Assembly: GCA_964614065.1 (NCBI GenBank)
Contig: CAZTJJ010000111.1
Span: 1-5,481 of the forward strand
Direction: 5' to 3'
Length of the DNA: 5,481 bases
Source: M55B111 sp964614065
GTDB lineage: Bacteria; Bipolaricaulota; Bipolaricaulia; M55B111
The notes beneath the pieces were generated by a model. That model saw only the letters and a program-made list of their open reading frames with translations. It did not search any database and had not been told where the DNA came from. This document shows, in pieces, positions 1 through 5,481 of the stretch. A program made the position numbers and the translations under genes. Within the stretch, counting starts at the first letter, position 1. Every line of letters starts with the position of its first letter.

Positions 1-1
1 G

Positions 2-220
2 ATCATCAGAGAGCGTATGCAGGCGGGAAGAGAGCGGGCCAGGGCAGAGGGCAAGAAACTCCACAGACCGAAAAAGGAGCTCGATATGGAGCGTATAAGG
101 AAGCTCTACACAAAGAAAGGACTATCTGCTCGAGCTATTGCTAAACTGATGGACGTATCCCCTCCGACTATTCTGTCTCGTTTAAGGGAGATGGGGGTGG
201 AGATAAAAGGCAACGCTTAA
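2..220 (+). CDS. Serine recombinase (resolvase/invertase family), C-terminal fragment cut by the window edge
   Basis: The frame is open from base 2 to a TAA at 218-220, giving 73 residues; the ATG at 17 is internal, because the codons before it (IIRER) already fit the family. Serine recombinases cut and rejoin DNA at short paired sites through an N-terminal catalytic serine, and that domain lies off the left edge. What remains is the end of the long E helix (RERMQAGRERARAEGKK), then the linker HRPKK, which matches the GRPK/GRPR minor-groove arm of Hin-type enzymes, and then a helix-turn-helix (roughly residues 29-66, with GLSARAIAKLMDVSPPTILSRL). The conserved Gly of the arm is His here (codon 62-64). 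The protein stops right after the helix-turn-helix, as small resolvases and invertases do, so it is not a large phage-type serine integrase. Family assignment is firm; whether it acts as resolvase, invertase or transposase cannot be told. No partner gene or recombination site is evident in the window. Confidence 0.85.
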   Translation: MIRERMQAGRERARAEGKKLHRPKKELDMERIRKLYTKKGLSARAIAKLMDVSPPTILSRLREMGVEIKGNA

Positions 221-418
221 CATCTACACCTAGCACGTTTTACGGGAGTTAAATGAAATAAATTTACGGAGGTGGAAAATTACTAGCGAAATATCTCTAT
301 CCTTGATGTTCTATGAAAGAATAAAGAAATACTTAACTCTCACTTTATAAATGTCCGGAGGGCAGATAAAACTCGATTTATGGGCCAATCAGAGCATTAA
401 GTAATTGCCAACGATAGG
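221..418. other. Convergent intergenic spacer, no gene recognised
   Basis: This spacer lies between the stop of the recombinase (+) and the stop of the exported-protein gene (-). I see no convincing hairpin-plus-T-run terminator for either gene. A strong Shine-Dalgarno-like GGAGGTG sits at 268-274, but no good start codon follows at the usual distance. A 14-codon ATG frame at 306-350 is too far from it and too short to call. TTTACGGGAG and TTTACGGAGG at about 239-248 and 263-272 form a short direct repeat of unknown meaning. Confidence 0.5.
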
Positions 419-1036
419 TTATTTCTCCGTATCAAGCCCCTCAGCATTTAGCTCTGCACTGTAATCCCCATACCATATGGTAAATGGTTTGTTAAGATCA
501 ATACCGTAAGGTGTTGATAGTAACCCCCTTGCGACTACTCCTGGTCTTAGATAGTGTGCTCGGGGTACCATATCCCAATAAGTAGCTACGCGGAAGGTAC
601 TGTTGTAAGCTTTTATATTAAAGTGACTATTCCATCCATATTGTTGAGAACCTTGTGTCAGTGCAAACTTGTTGAGCTCAAACGGAAAGGATTTTTTGCT
701 GCTTTGATCAATCCATATATACAAAGTATCTGCACCACTTCCGTACAGCTCCGTTACTTTTTGAAAATTATCGACTATATTGTCACTCAAATCCTCCCAT
801 TTGGTATTATATCCTTTTTCTGCAACCCTTTTTGTGTAAAAATACCCCGCAATCTTTACCGTCTCCTTACTAGAATTAGGGTTGGGAACTTCTAAATCAA
901 ACCTCCATTTTTCTGGTATATTATTATCCTTCCACTCTGGATCCTTTGAATAAACTTCCAACCCAAACCCGGAAAGCAGCACCAATAAAATTGCTAAAGC
1001 TACTAACTTATTACCAGATAAAGTTCTTTTGAGCAT
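419..1036 (-). CDS. Exported protein of unknown function, 205 residues
   Basis: The gene is complete: ATG at 1036-1034 and TAA at 421-419. The start is supported by AGGGGGT nine bases upstream and by the signal peptide beginning right at the Met. Residues 1-9 (MLKRTLSGN) are basic. Residues 10-24 are a hydrophobic core (KLVALAILLVLLSGF), and cleavage is plausible around VYS at 28-30. There is no lipobox cysteine, and no Cys anywhere in the protein, so it is not a lipoprotein and cannot form disulfides. The mature part of about 175 residues is polar and aromatic-rich (many W, Y, F) with no further membrane segment, which suggests a soluble extracytoplasmic domain, probably with much beta structure. 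I do not recognise the family. It is the last minus-strand gene, 154 bases after the zinc-ribbon gene, with its own possible -10 box. A role alongside the neighbouring large beta-helix protein is possible by location only. Confidence 0.75.
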   Translation of the reverse strand: MLKRTLSGNKLVALAILLVLLSGFGLEVYSKDPEWKDNNIPEKWRFDLEVPNPNSSKETVKIAGYFYTKRVAEKGYNTKWEDLSDNIVDNFQKVTELYGSGADTLYIWIDQSSKKSFPFELNKFALTQGSQQYGWNSHFNIKAYNSTFRVATYWDMVPRAHYLRPGVVARGLLSTPYGIDLNKPFTIWYGDYSAELNAEGLDTEK

Positions 1037-1051
1037 AGTGTTTTACCCCCT
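1037..1051 (-). promoter_or_regulatory. Shine-Dalgarno site of the 205-residue exported-protein gene
   Basis: Read on the minus strand, AAGGGGGTAAAACACT stands directly before the ATG. AGGGGGT pairs with the bacterial 16S anti-Shine-Dalgarno over seven bases with one G-U wobble. The spacing from the last G of the run to the ATG is nine bases. The core AAGGGGGTAAA recurs before the zinc-ribbon gene. Confidence 0.7.
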
Positions 1052-1063
1052 TATTACGCTCAC

Positions 1064-1069
1064 ATTATA
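1064..1069 (-). promoter_or_regulatory. Candidate -10 box (TATAAT) upstream of the exported-protein gene
   Basis: On the minus strand a perfect TATAAT lies 27 bases upstream of the ATG. Transcription would start near 1057 and give a leader of about 20 bases holding the Shine-Dalgarno. No good TTGACA is found at 16-18 bases further upstream (the sequence there is near AACAAT), and there is no extended -10 TG. The call therefore rests on the hexamer and its position. Confidence 0.4.
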
Positions 1070-1169
1070 GAAAATTCCTTTTTCTGATTGTTCCTTCGGA
1101 CATATTTGATTAGCTTTCCTCATCGATCCTCTCTAACCTGTTGAAGGACCACAAATTTTTGCATCACTA

Positions 1170-1212
1170 GTTCGGAAAGTATTGTTGTAATTAGCTTTCC
1201 GAACCTTCGGAA
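1170..1212. repeat. Perfect 10-bp inverted repeat over the zinc-ribbon gene stop, with an overlapping alternative hairpin
   Basis: GTTCGGAAAG (1170-1179) and CTTTCCGAAC (1195-1204) are exact inverse complements around a 15-base loop that contains the TAA stop (1191-1193). The right arm can instead pair with TTCGGAA at 1206-1212 (TTCCGAA, CC loop), giving a competing 7-bp hairpin. No T-run follows on either strand, so this is not a standard intrinsic terminator. It may be an mRNA 3' end structure, a processing site or a protein-binding site. Confidence 0.6.
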
Positions 1213-1514
1213 TTTCGGATTGCCTCTTTTTCCTTGTTGAGTTTGTAATGATGAAAAGTAGTGTTCAAGCCCATGACTAATATTCCGAAAATTAGGGCCA
1301 CGGTCCAGGAATTCACTTCGACTCCGTAGATTAATATATTTGGTGGGAGGGCTATCATTGTCCACAGCCAAATTAGAAGCATAATAGAGGAAGCTCCGAG
1401 GTTGAGGAAATATTCGCGCCTTCTCGCAGGAAGGTTACCCTGCCAAGACTTACATTTAGGACACTTGATAGCAGACTCGTCGATTTCTTCTCCACATTTG
1501 TCGCATTTTTTCAT
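1191..1514 (-). CDS. Small membrane protein with an N-terminal zinc ribbon
   Basis: The gene is complete at 107 residues: ATG at 1514-1512, preceded at seven bases by AGGGGGT, and TAA at 1193-1191. Residues 4-21 hold Cys4, Cys7, Cys18 and Cys21 in a CxxC-x10-CxxC array, the pattern of a short zinc-ribbon knuckle. A basic stretch (RRR at 31-33) leads to two hydrophobic segments at about 37-57 and 68-86, joined by a short loop. The tail is charged and ends Ser/Glu-rich. By the positive-inside rule both ends face the cytoplasm, with the zinc ribbon inside. Small zinc-ribbon plus two-helix proteins are widespread in bacteria and archaea and mostly uncharacterised; a scaffolding or protein-binding role is a guess. 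The gene begins 129 bases after the stop of the large beta-helix gene on the same strand and may be partly cotranscribed with it. An 83-codon frame at 1120-1371 overlaps it and is a shadow. Confidence 0.8.
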   Translation of the reverse strand: MKKCDKCGEEIDESAIKCPKCKSWQGNLPARRREYFLNLGASSIMLLIWLWTMIALPPNILIYGVEVNSWTVALIFGILVMGLNTTFHHYKLNKEKEAIRNSEGSES

Positions 1515-1526
1515 ATCTTTACCCCC
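1515..1526 (-). promoter_or_regulatory. Shine-Dalgarno site of the zinc-ribbon gene
   Basis: Read on the minus strand, GGGGGTAAAGAT runs directly into the ATG, within a longer AAAAAGGGGGTAAA. The run of Gs ends seven bases before the start. It is nearly the same string as the site before the exported-protein gene at 1037-1051, which supports both start choices. Confidence 0.7.
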
Positions 1527-1597
1527 TTTTTGCTTCTAAAGAAAAGTGGAAATAAGTTAACTTCCAACCACGGTTAAACTATTACTCCAAATTCACG

Positions 1598-1612
1598 TTT
1601 TGGGAACCAAAA
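1598..1612. repeat. Small hairpin (TTTTGG/CCAAAA) between the large gene and the zinc-ribbon gene
   Basis: A 6-bp inverted repeat with a 3-base loop lies 32-46 bases downstream of the large gene's stop. It is short, AT-rich and has no T-run after it on the minus strand (CGTGAATTTGG follows), so it is at best a weak terminator or pause. The rest of the 1515-1643 spacer shows nothing I can name; I saw no clear promoter for the zinc-ribbon gene. Confidence 0.25.
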
Positions 1613-1643
1613 ATTCTCTGATGTTTTGCCAAATTTTTACCGG

Positions 1644-2609
1644 TTAGCCCTCCTTAAACTTCTCAAGTTTCTCTATCATGGTTAAGCTACCCTGCAGCTC
1701 TTCTGACTGTGGATCATAGGTTGATATCTTTACGTATGATTGGACGGAACCAACACCGGGAGCTACCCAGCTACTTCCCTCCACCTCAATCAGGTATTCC
1801 TTTTCCTTGTATCCGGATAATCCAAATGTGGAAGCTTCCTTTACATTTATTCTTTTTGAACCGTTGAACTCGGTTTTCACACAGTCCTTAAAGTTTCCCG
1901 CAGGTACCGTTACCTGACCGTCAATGCTTGATACGGTCTCGTCTACCTCGACCACTATCTCCTTGCCCGGGATGGGTAAGAGCATCGGCGTCTTCCAGTT
2001 GTAACCGACACCTACGGGGTACTCGTAGATAATTCGGGGGGTTTCAAACACTTGAGGTTCTATATCATTTGGCCCTTTTGCTCCGACTCGATAAAGTCCG
2101 GAGTCCCTTTTGGAAAGAAAATAAAATGAAGTGTCACGTTGACCCTGGAATTCTGTTACTATCTTGCGGGTAACGACCGTCTCGTCATTTAGTTGTCGTT
2201 CTCCGATGATGGTGGAAGTAGCTGAACCGCTGATGGTCTCGCCTGTTCCTTGTTTTAGGGTAATTGAGTAATGCCACTTGTAGTTTTCACTCAAAGGGAG
2301 GAGACTTTTTACTTTTCCCTTGGAGAGGGGTTGACCTTTTATGGTCACACTATCTGCATTTTTCCGGAGGAATACTTCCTCAATCCATTGATTGTCAGAA
2401 TCTTTCATAAATATTGCGTAATAGTACTTCTTTCCCGGGTCCAGGTTGGAATCATCGCACGTGTTCGTAGCCCCTGGTTGCTCATCAATACCACATTTGA
2501 CTTTCTCACCGTCTCTGTGGTTTTCCGGGTATTCTCCTTCCTGCTTCCTTACCTCTATCTGTTTTAGATCGGCCTGGTTCGGATTAGTCCAACTCAAAGA
2601 AGCACTACG
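1644..2609 (-). CDS. C-terminal part of the large beta-helix protein: fibronectin-III remainder plus VAPGVG-type beta domain
   Basis: The frame is open from the gap edge (2609) to TAA at 1646-1644. A TTG at 2597-2595 could be taken as a start, but the codons before it (R-S-A-S) and after it (LSWTNPNQADLKQIEVR) are strand B of a fibronectin-III domain, so the true start is far upstream across the gap. The fibronectin-III part runs to about 2364. It has the bacterial WTNPN-x-D motif, EYPENHRDG, and LDPGKKYYYAIFMKDSD near its end. Cys codons at 2495-2493 and 2459-2457 bracket a loop and could form a disulfide. From about 2315 to 1660 lies a second beta-rich domain: PLSENYKWHYSI, then VPAGNFKDC, then SSWVAPGVGSVQS. 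This order (x-G/N-x-W-x-Y near the start, VPAG-x-F, then W-x-APGVG) is one I know from many exported bacterial proteins of unknown function. The protein ends in a charged LEKLEKFKEG-like tail with no membrane anchor, sortase motif or obvious secretion-system tag. Confidence 0.85.
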   Translation of the reverse strand, partial: RSASLSWTNPNQADLKQIEVRKQEGEYPENHRDGEKVKCGIDEQPGATNTCDDSNLDPGKKYYYAIFMKDSDNQWIEEVFLRKNADSVTIKGQPLSKGKVKSLLPLSENYKWHYSITLKQGTGETISGSATSTIIGERQLNDETVVTRKIVTEFQGQRDTSFYFLSKRDSGLYRVGAKGPNDIEPQVFETPRIIYEYPVGVGYNWKTPMLLPIPGKEIVVEVDETVSSIDGQVTVPAGNFKDCVKTEFNGSKRINVKEASTFGLSGYKEKEYLIEVEGSSWVAPGVGSVQSYVKISTYDPQSEELQGSLTMIEKLEKFKEG

Positions 2610-2671
2610 NNNNNNNNNNTACGTTGTTTCCCTACGGCTTTGAAATTAAGTAAACACAACTCTGGCGGGTT
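2364..2671 (-). other. Fibronectin type III domain interrupted by the gap
   Basis: The domain runs from LNPPELCLLNFKAVGKQR (left side of the gap in protein order) to about KDSDNQWIEEVF. Key features are the PP start, the Trp of SWTNPN, and KKYYYAIF near the end. In secreted bacterial proteins these domains act as spacers between catalytic or binding modules. The coordinates given run in the transcription direction. Confidence 0.75.
2610..2619. other. Ten-N scaffold gap, probably an artefact inside one gene
   Basis: The bases on both sides are TACG (2606-2609 and 2620-2623). Overlapping them and deleting the Ns gives, on the minus strand, CAA CGT AGT GCT TCT TTG, which joins the upstream and downstream frames without a shift. 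The protein reads NFKAVGKQRSASLSW across the join, a normal fibronectin-III strand A/B. With exactly ten unknown bases the two frames would not match. Confidence 0.8.
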
Positions 2672-5481
2672 CAGCAACTTTTCTACCATGCTCTGTTTTA
2701 ATCCCTGAAAGCTTTTTTCATTGTCGTCTAATTGGTTGTTGTAACCATCCAGAGTTCCCGTAAAAGAATCGGTATCGAACAGTTTAACTCCAACTTCATT
2801 GTTTCGAATCGTGTTATTTCTCAGGGTAAGCTTTGCCTCTTTTCCAAACACGATGCCGTTATCTTCATTACCCGTGATCTCGCTATTAACTATGGTCCCA
2901 ACTTCCGAGCCACTCATACCAATTCCGTCACCACCGTTGCCTCTTACACTACTGCCTAAGATGGAAGCCTGAGCGGAATTCCATAATTTTAGACCGTTCC
3001 AGCCATTTCCGGCTATTTCACTTTTCTTTACAGTCACTTTTGCGGAGTTAAGGACGTCGAGGCCTCGAAACTTATTATTATTTATTTCAGAGTTGGTAAG
3101 ATTTGCTTTAGACGAATGAAATAACACGATGCCATCAGTGTTCTCGCTGATGCTGCTGGTCTTTATGGAAATGCTTGTAGAGTCATAGGCTCCAACCCCC
3201 CACCCATTTCCCTTTATTTCGCTGTTTTGTAATTCAGTATTAGATTGAGAAAATAATTCGAGTCCAGTATGCGGACTATCGATTATCGATGAATTGACAG
3301 CCTTTAAATTAGCATTTCCACCTAAAACAATTCCATTACCATTTGTACTTGTGACCTCGACCCCGTATAACCCGAGATTAGACCCGTTTATTAAGGATAT
3401 TGCGGGAGCGTTAACTTCAGATAGGGTAATTTCCCCTTGTTGATTCCCCGCCTCGATTGTCAACGTTTTATCTATAACCGCCCCACCTGTTATTTCTTCT
3501 TCTAGTACTATGGTTCCTCCTGGCAATAAGGCATCTACTGCGTGCTGAAGATTGGGATAGCTATCATTCGGCAAAACTATTTTCTCAGCTTTTACTTCCT
3601 TCAAATCCTTTCGAAGTTCACCCTCAATGTCTCCTACGAGGTCTACTACATTTCCTTCAATTTTATTGGCGGAGAACTCTACCTTGCTATCCGAATATTT
3701 TTTGACCCCTACATCGTTATCTCGGATAATGTTTTCGCTGATGGAGACTTTAGAAGAACTGGAAAGATTGATACCGACCCCTGGATTGTTGATGATAGTA
3801 TTGTTATTTATAGTGGCTTGGGCTTTGTCTGAAATAGTAATGGCAGTTAACTTACTTCCCTCTATTGAACACTTCTCGAGCTCTAATTTTGCATCCCCTC
3901 CAACCTTGATACCCTTAAAACCCGAGCTAAGTATACTACTGTCCCTGACGGTTGCCTCTACTTGATCGCGTAAATCGATACCACCGTTTTCGTTTTCTTT
4001 GATGCTAACTTGTGTCAATGAAAGTCTGGCTTTTCCTATGGCCAATATCCCGGTAGCACATAGGCCCTGTTTTCTCTCTTCACATAAACCTTCCGCTCCT
4101 TTCAATGTCAAGTTTTTCAATGTCAACTGTGATTTGTGAGGACCTACGGTAAGTATTGGGTATCCTTTCTTTTTACCAACTATCTCAACTTCCTCCTTGT
4201 TTTCTCCTATTAAGGTGAGAGTTTTGGTAATAGTTAAATTTTCCTCATAGGCACCGGGCTTTACTAAGATTCTCTCGCCGGAATTTGCTTCATCTATGGC
4301 CTGTTGAATGCTACTATAGTTAGCGCTTTCTGGAGACACAATTAATTGCTGGGAAGATTCTTTTTCTTCTGCGGCTTCAACTTTACCTTCCTGCTGGGAT
4401 AGAGTCGTTGTTAGTGCCTGGCGAGTTGACTGTGTGAGGCCTTTGAAGTTTACTTCATTATCAGTAATTTGATTATCATGGCCAGTCAAGTTTCTATAGG
4501 GTGTAGATAAATCTATTCCGACCTCATTTTCTCGCAAAATAGATTTTTTTAACGTAATTTGGGCCCTATCTTCTAGCAATAAACCAATTTGGTTCTTTTT
4601 AATTTCGGTATCGACGACAGTTGCCTGAGCTTGGTCCCTGATGTAAATTCCCATATTTTCACTATTTACGATGACATTACCCGTAATTAATGCTTGAGCA
4701 TCATCCCACAAAGCTATTCCGCTACAGTTAGACCCGCTCCGAGATATTCTATTATTACTAATAGTAACGTTGCCTTCTCCTCTTACACGGATCCCGTAAT
4801 GGTTGCTATCTCGAATGGAGTTGTTTTTGATAAATGCCCTGGAGTTATTCAACACTAATATTCCGTCACTGTTATTAAGTATTTCGTTGTTTTTAACGGC
4901 AACTTTTTTTTCGTTTTCACGGATAATAATTCCATCCCCTTCGTTTTCCTTTATAACATTACTTTCAATTAGTGGATCCGCTGCGTTCTTTATACTAATC
5001 CCGTTATAATTATTCTCACGGATTTCGTTATTTTTAATTTCTCCGTCGCCTTTATCGTAGATATAAATTCCGCTCTGTTCATTATGTTTGATTTTATTGT
5101 TTTCTAAAAACGGGTCGGCTCCTGTTTTTATGTGAATACCACTTAATCCATTTCCGTAGATATCGTTTCCTTTGATGGTACCGTTGCCATTTTTGTGAAT
5201 GTAAACCCCGCCTTGTTTATTGTTCCTGATCTTATTGTTTTCGATAAGGGGATCAGACTCACCCTTTATTTCAATTCCGCTATAACCGTTGGCGAATATT
5301 TCGTTTCCTCTGACCGTGGACTTGGATTTGTCAAATATAAAAATTCCATTTTGCGAATTACTTTTAATAACATTATTCCCAATTTTGATATTGGATGAAT
5401 TGTCAGCTACCGCAACTCCTGAATATGTTGCTTCCGCTATTGCGTTGTCCCTGATGGTTACGTTTTTAGATGATCGTATTG
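2620..5481 (-). CDS. Large right-handed parallel beta-helix (NosD/PbH1-like) protein, N-terminus beyond the window
   Basis: The frame is open from the right edge to the gap, about 950 residues, with no stop. A GTG at 4855 is not the start, because beta-helix rungs continue upstream of it in frame to 5481. Three helix blocks are seen. Block A (5481 to about 4427) has alternating 46-residue double rungs with ADP-x-IENNKI, then simpler 23-residue rungs. A 25-residue Gln/Glu/Ala linker follows (4426-4352). Block B (about 4351-3581) begins with a typical pectin-lyase-like cap (YSSIQQAIDEA, ILVKPGAYEENLTITKTLTL). Block C (about 3580-2690) begins with YPNLQHAVDALLPGGTIVL. Rungs follow the pattern N-x-I-x-x-N-x-x-x-G-I-x-(I/V/L), which builds stacked Asn ladders. 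After block C comes LNPPEL and the first strand of a fibronectin-III domain, continuing across the gap. Such proteins are usually exported polysaccharide lyases, hydrolases, epimerases or adhesins. No catalytic residues stand out, so a binding or surface role is as likely. Genome annotation may call it NosD- or pectate-lyase-like. Confidence 0.93.
2690..3580 (-). repeat. Beta-helix block C with seven tandem rungs in near-perfect register
   Basis: After the cap, 3292-2813 encodes seven consecutive rungs of 23, 23, 22, 23, 23, 23 and 23 residues (66-69 bases each). Examples are EIAGNGWNGLKLWNSAQASI and SVRGNGGDGIGMSGSEVGTI. The block ends with NNEVGVKLF and NNQLDDNEKSFQGLKQS, a closing motif shared with block A. 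The repeats are at protein level; DNA identity is modest. Confidence 0.85.
3581..4351 (-). repeat. Beta-helix block B
   Basis: An N-terminal cap (IVSPESANYSSIQQAIDEA) is followed by an irregular turn that carries two cysteines (LCEERKQGLC, codons 4084-4082 and 4060-4058). Five rungs of 22-23 residues follow (4006-3665), such as SIKENENGGIDLRDQVEATV. The closing segment (NDVGVKKYSDSKVEFSANKI) is a divergent copy of the closing motif of blocks A and C, and is followed by a charged linker (ELRKDLKEVKAEK). Confidence 0.85.
4841..5392 (-). repeat. Four tandem 138-base units encoding 46-residue double rungs in block A
   Basis: The unit boundaries are 5392-5255, 5254-5117, 5116-4979 and 4978-4841, each exactly 138 bases. 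Units two to four begin with DPLIENNKI, DPFLENNKI and DPLIESNVI. The first is degenerate (NIKIGNNVI). The next copy after 4840 begins RAFIKNNSI, and an earlier partial copy reaches the right edge. Each unit holds two beta-helix turns: one begins with the Asp-Pro turn, and the second carries GxGxIxxN in the first copies (NGNGTIKGN, KGDGEIKNN). The exact length with no insertions points to relatively recent duplication. Confidence 0.85.

Noticed and set aside
306..350. A 14-codon ATG frame after GGAGGTG
   Set aside because: The Shine-Dalgarno-like site is about 31 bases from the ATG, too far to serve it, and the peptide has no distinctive feature.
554..895. A 113-codon plus-strand frame
   Set aside because: It is antisense to the exported-protein gene, which has a good signal peptide and ribosome site. 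Its own translation looks like no protein family.
1064..1069. TATAAT read as an archaeal TATA box
   Set aside because: The distance would place the transcript start almost at the ATG, leaving out the strong Shine-Dalgarno. A bacterial -10 box fits better.
1120..1371. An 83-codon minus-strand frame overlapping the zinc-ribbon gene
   Set aside because: It overlaps a gene with a clear Cys motif, Shine-Dalgarno and membrane segments, and has no recognisable domain or ribosome site of its own.
1598..1612. Intrinsic terminator for the large gene
   Set aside because: The stem is only six base pairs, AT-rich and lacks a following T-run on the minus strand, so I list it only as a hairpin.
2595..2597. 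TTG as start of a separate 317-residue gene
   Set aside because: It lies inside strand B of a fibronectin-III domain (SASLSWTNP), with no ribosome site visible before the gap.
2594..2619. Continuation of the beta-helix frame through the Ns to a stop at 2594
   Set aside because: It depends on the gap being exactly ten bases. The fibronectin-III continuation lies in another frame and fits once the TACG ends are merged.
4853..4855. GTG as start of the beta-helix gene
   Set aside because: The frame is open upstream to the window edge and encodes four more double rungs in perfect register.
4841..5392. Regular repeats as a possible CRISPR or non-coding satellite array
   Set aside because: The 138-base units are fully coding, with a conserved protein pattern and only loose DNA identity, and there are no spacers.
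5195..5398. Plus-strand frames antisense to the beta-helix gene (also near 2271, 2732, 3542, 3627 and 4803)
   Set aside because: They are shadows of a gene rich in AAT/AAC and ATT codons, whose complements are rarely stops, and none has a recognisable domain.

Overview
The window looks like a piece of a draft bacterial genome or metagenome assembly, since it contains a 10-N scaffold gap. Several things point to bacteria rather than archaea: Shine-Dalgarno sequences of the form AGGGGGT in front of two genes, a TATAAT hexamer placed like a -10 box, a Hin/gamma-delta type serine recombinase tail, and Sec-type exported proteins. The sequence alone does not allow a confident phylum. Beta-helix plus fibronectin-III proteins of this style are common in uncultured, often anaerobic or thermophilic lineages, but that is only an impression.

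Layout. Positions 2-220 (+) hold the C-terminal end of a serine recombinase whose catalytic domain lies off the left edge. Positions 221-418 are a convergent, apparently non-coding spacer. The rest is on the minus strand. In transcription order (right to left) it holds a very large repeat protein entering from the right edge and ending at 1644, a 107-residue zinc-ribbon membrane protein (1191-1514), and a 205-residue exported protein of unknown function (419-1036). Spacers of 129 and 154 bases separate these genes. The last has a candidate promoter of its own, so one operon is not certain.

The dominant feature is the large gene, which fills about 70% of the window. It is open to the right edge, so its start and signal peptide are not seen. 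It encodes at least three right-handed parallel beta-helix blocks (NosD/PbH1/CASH-like, about 23 residues per rung). A fibronectin-III domain and a C-terminal beta-rich domain with a VAPGVG motif follow. The assembly splits it at 2610-2619. The two contig ends share the four bases TACG; merging them removes the gap, restores one reading frame and rebuilds a normal-length fibronectin-III strand A/B region. I therefore read the two fragments as one gene and the gap as an assembly artefact.

Functionally the minus-strand genes suggest a cell-envelope or secreted-protein locus: a large surface or secreted beta-helix protein, possibly binding or cleaving polysaccharide, next to a small membrane protein and a small exported protein. 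No catalytic residues can be assigned, and the link between the three is by neighbourhood only.
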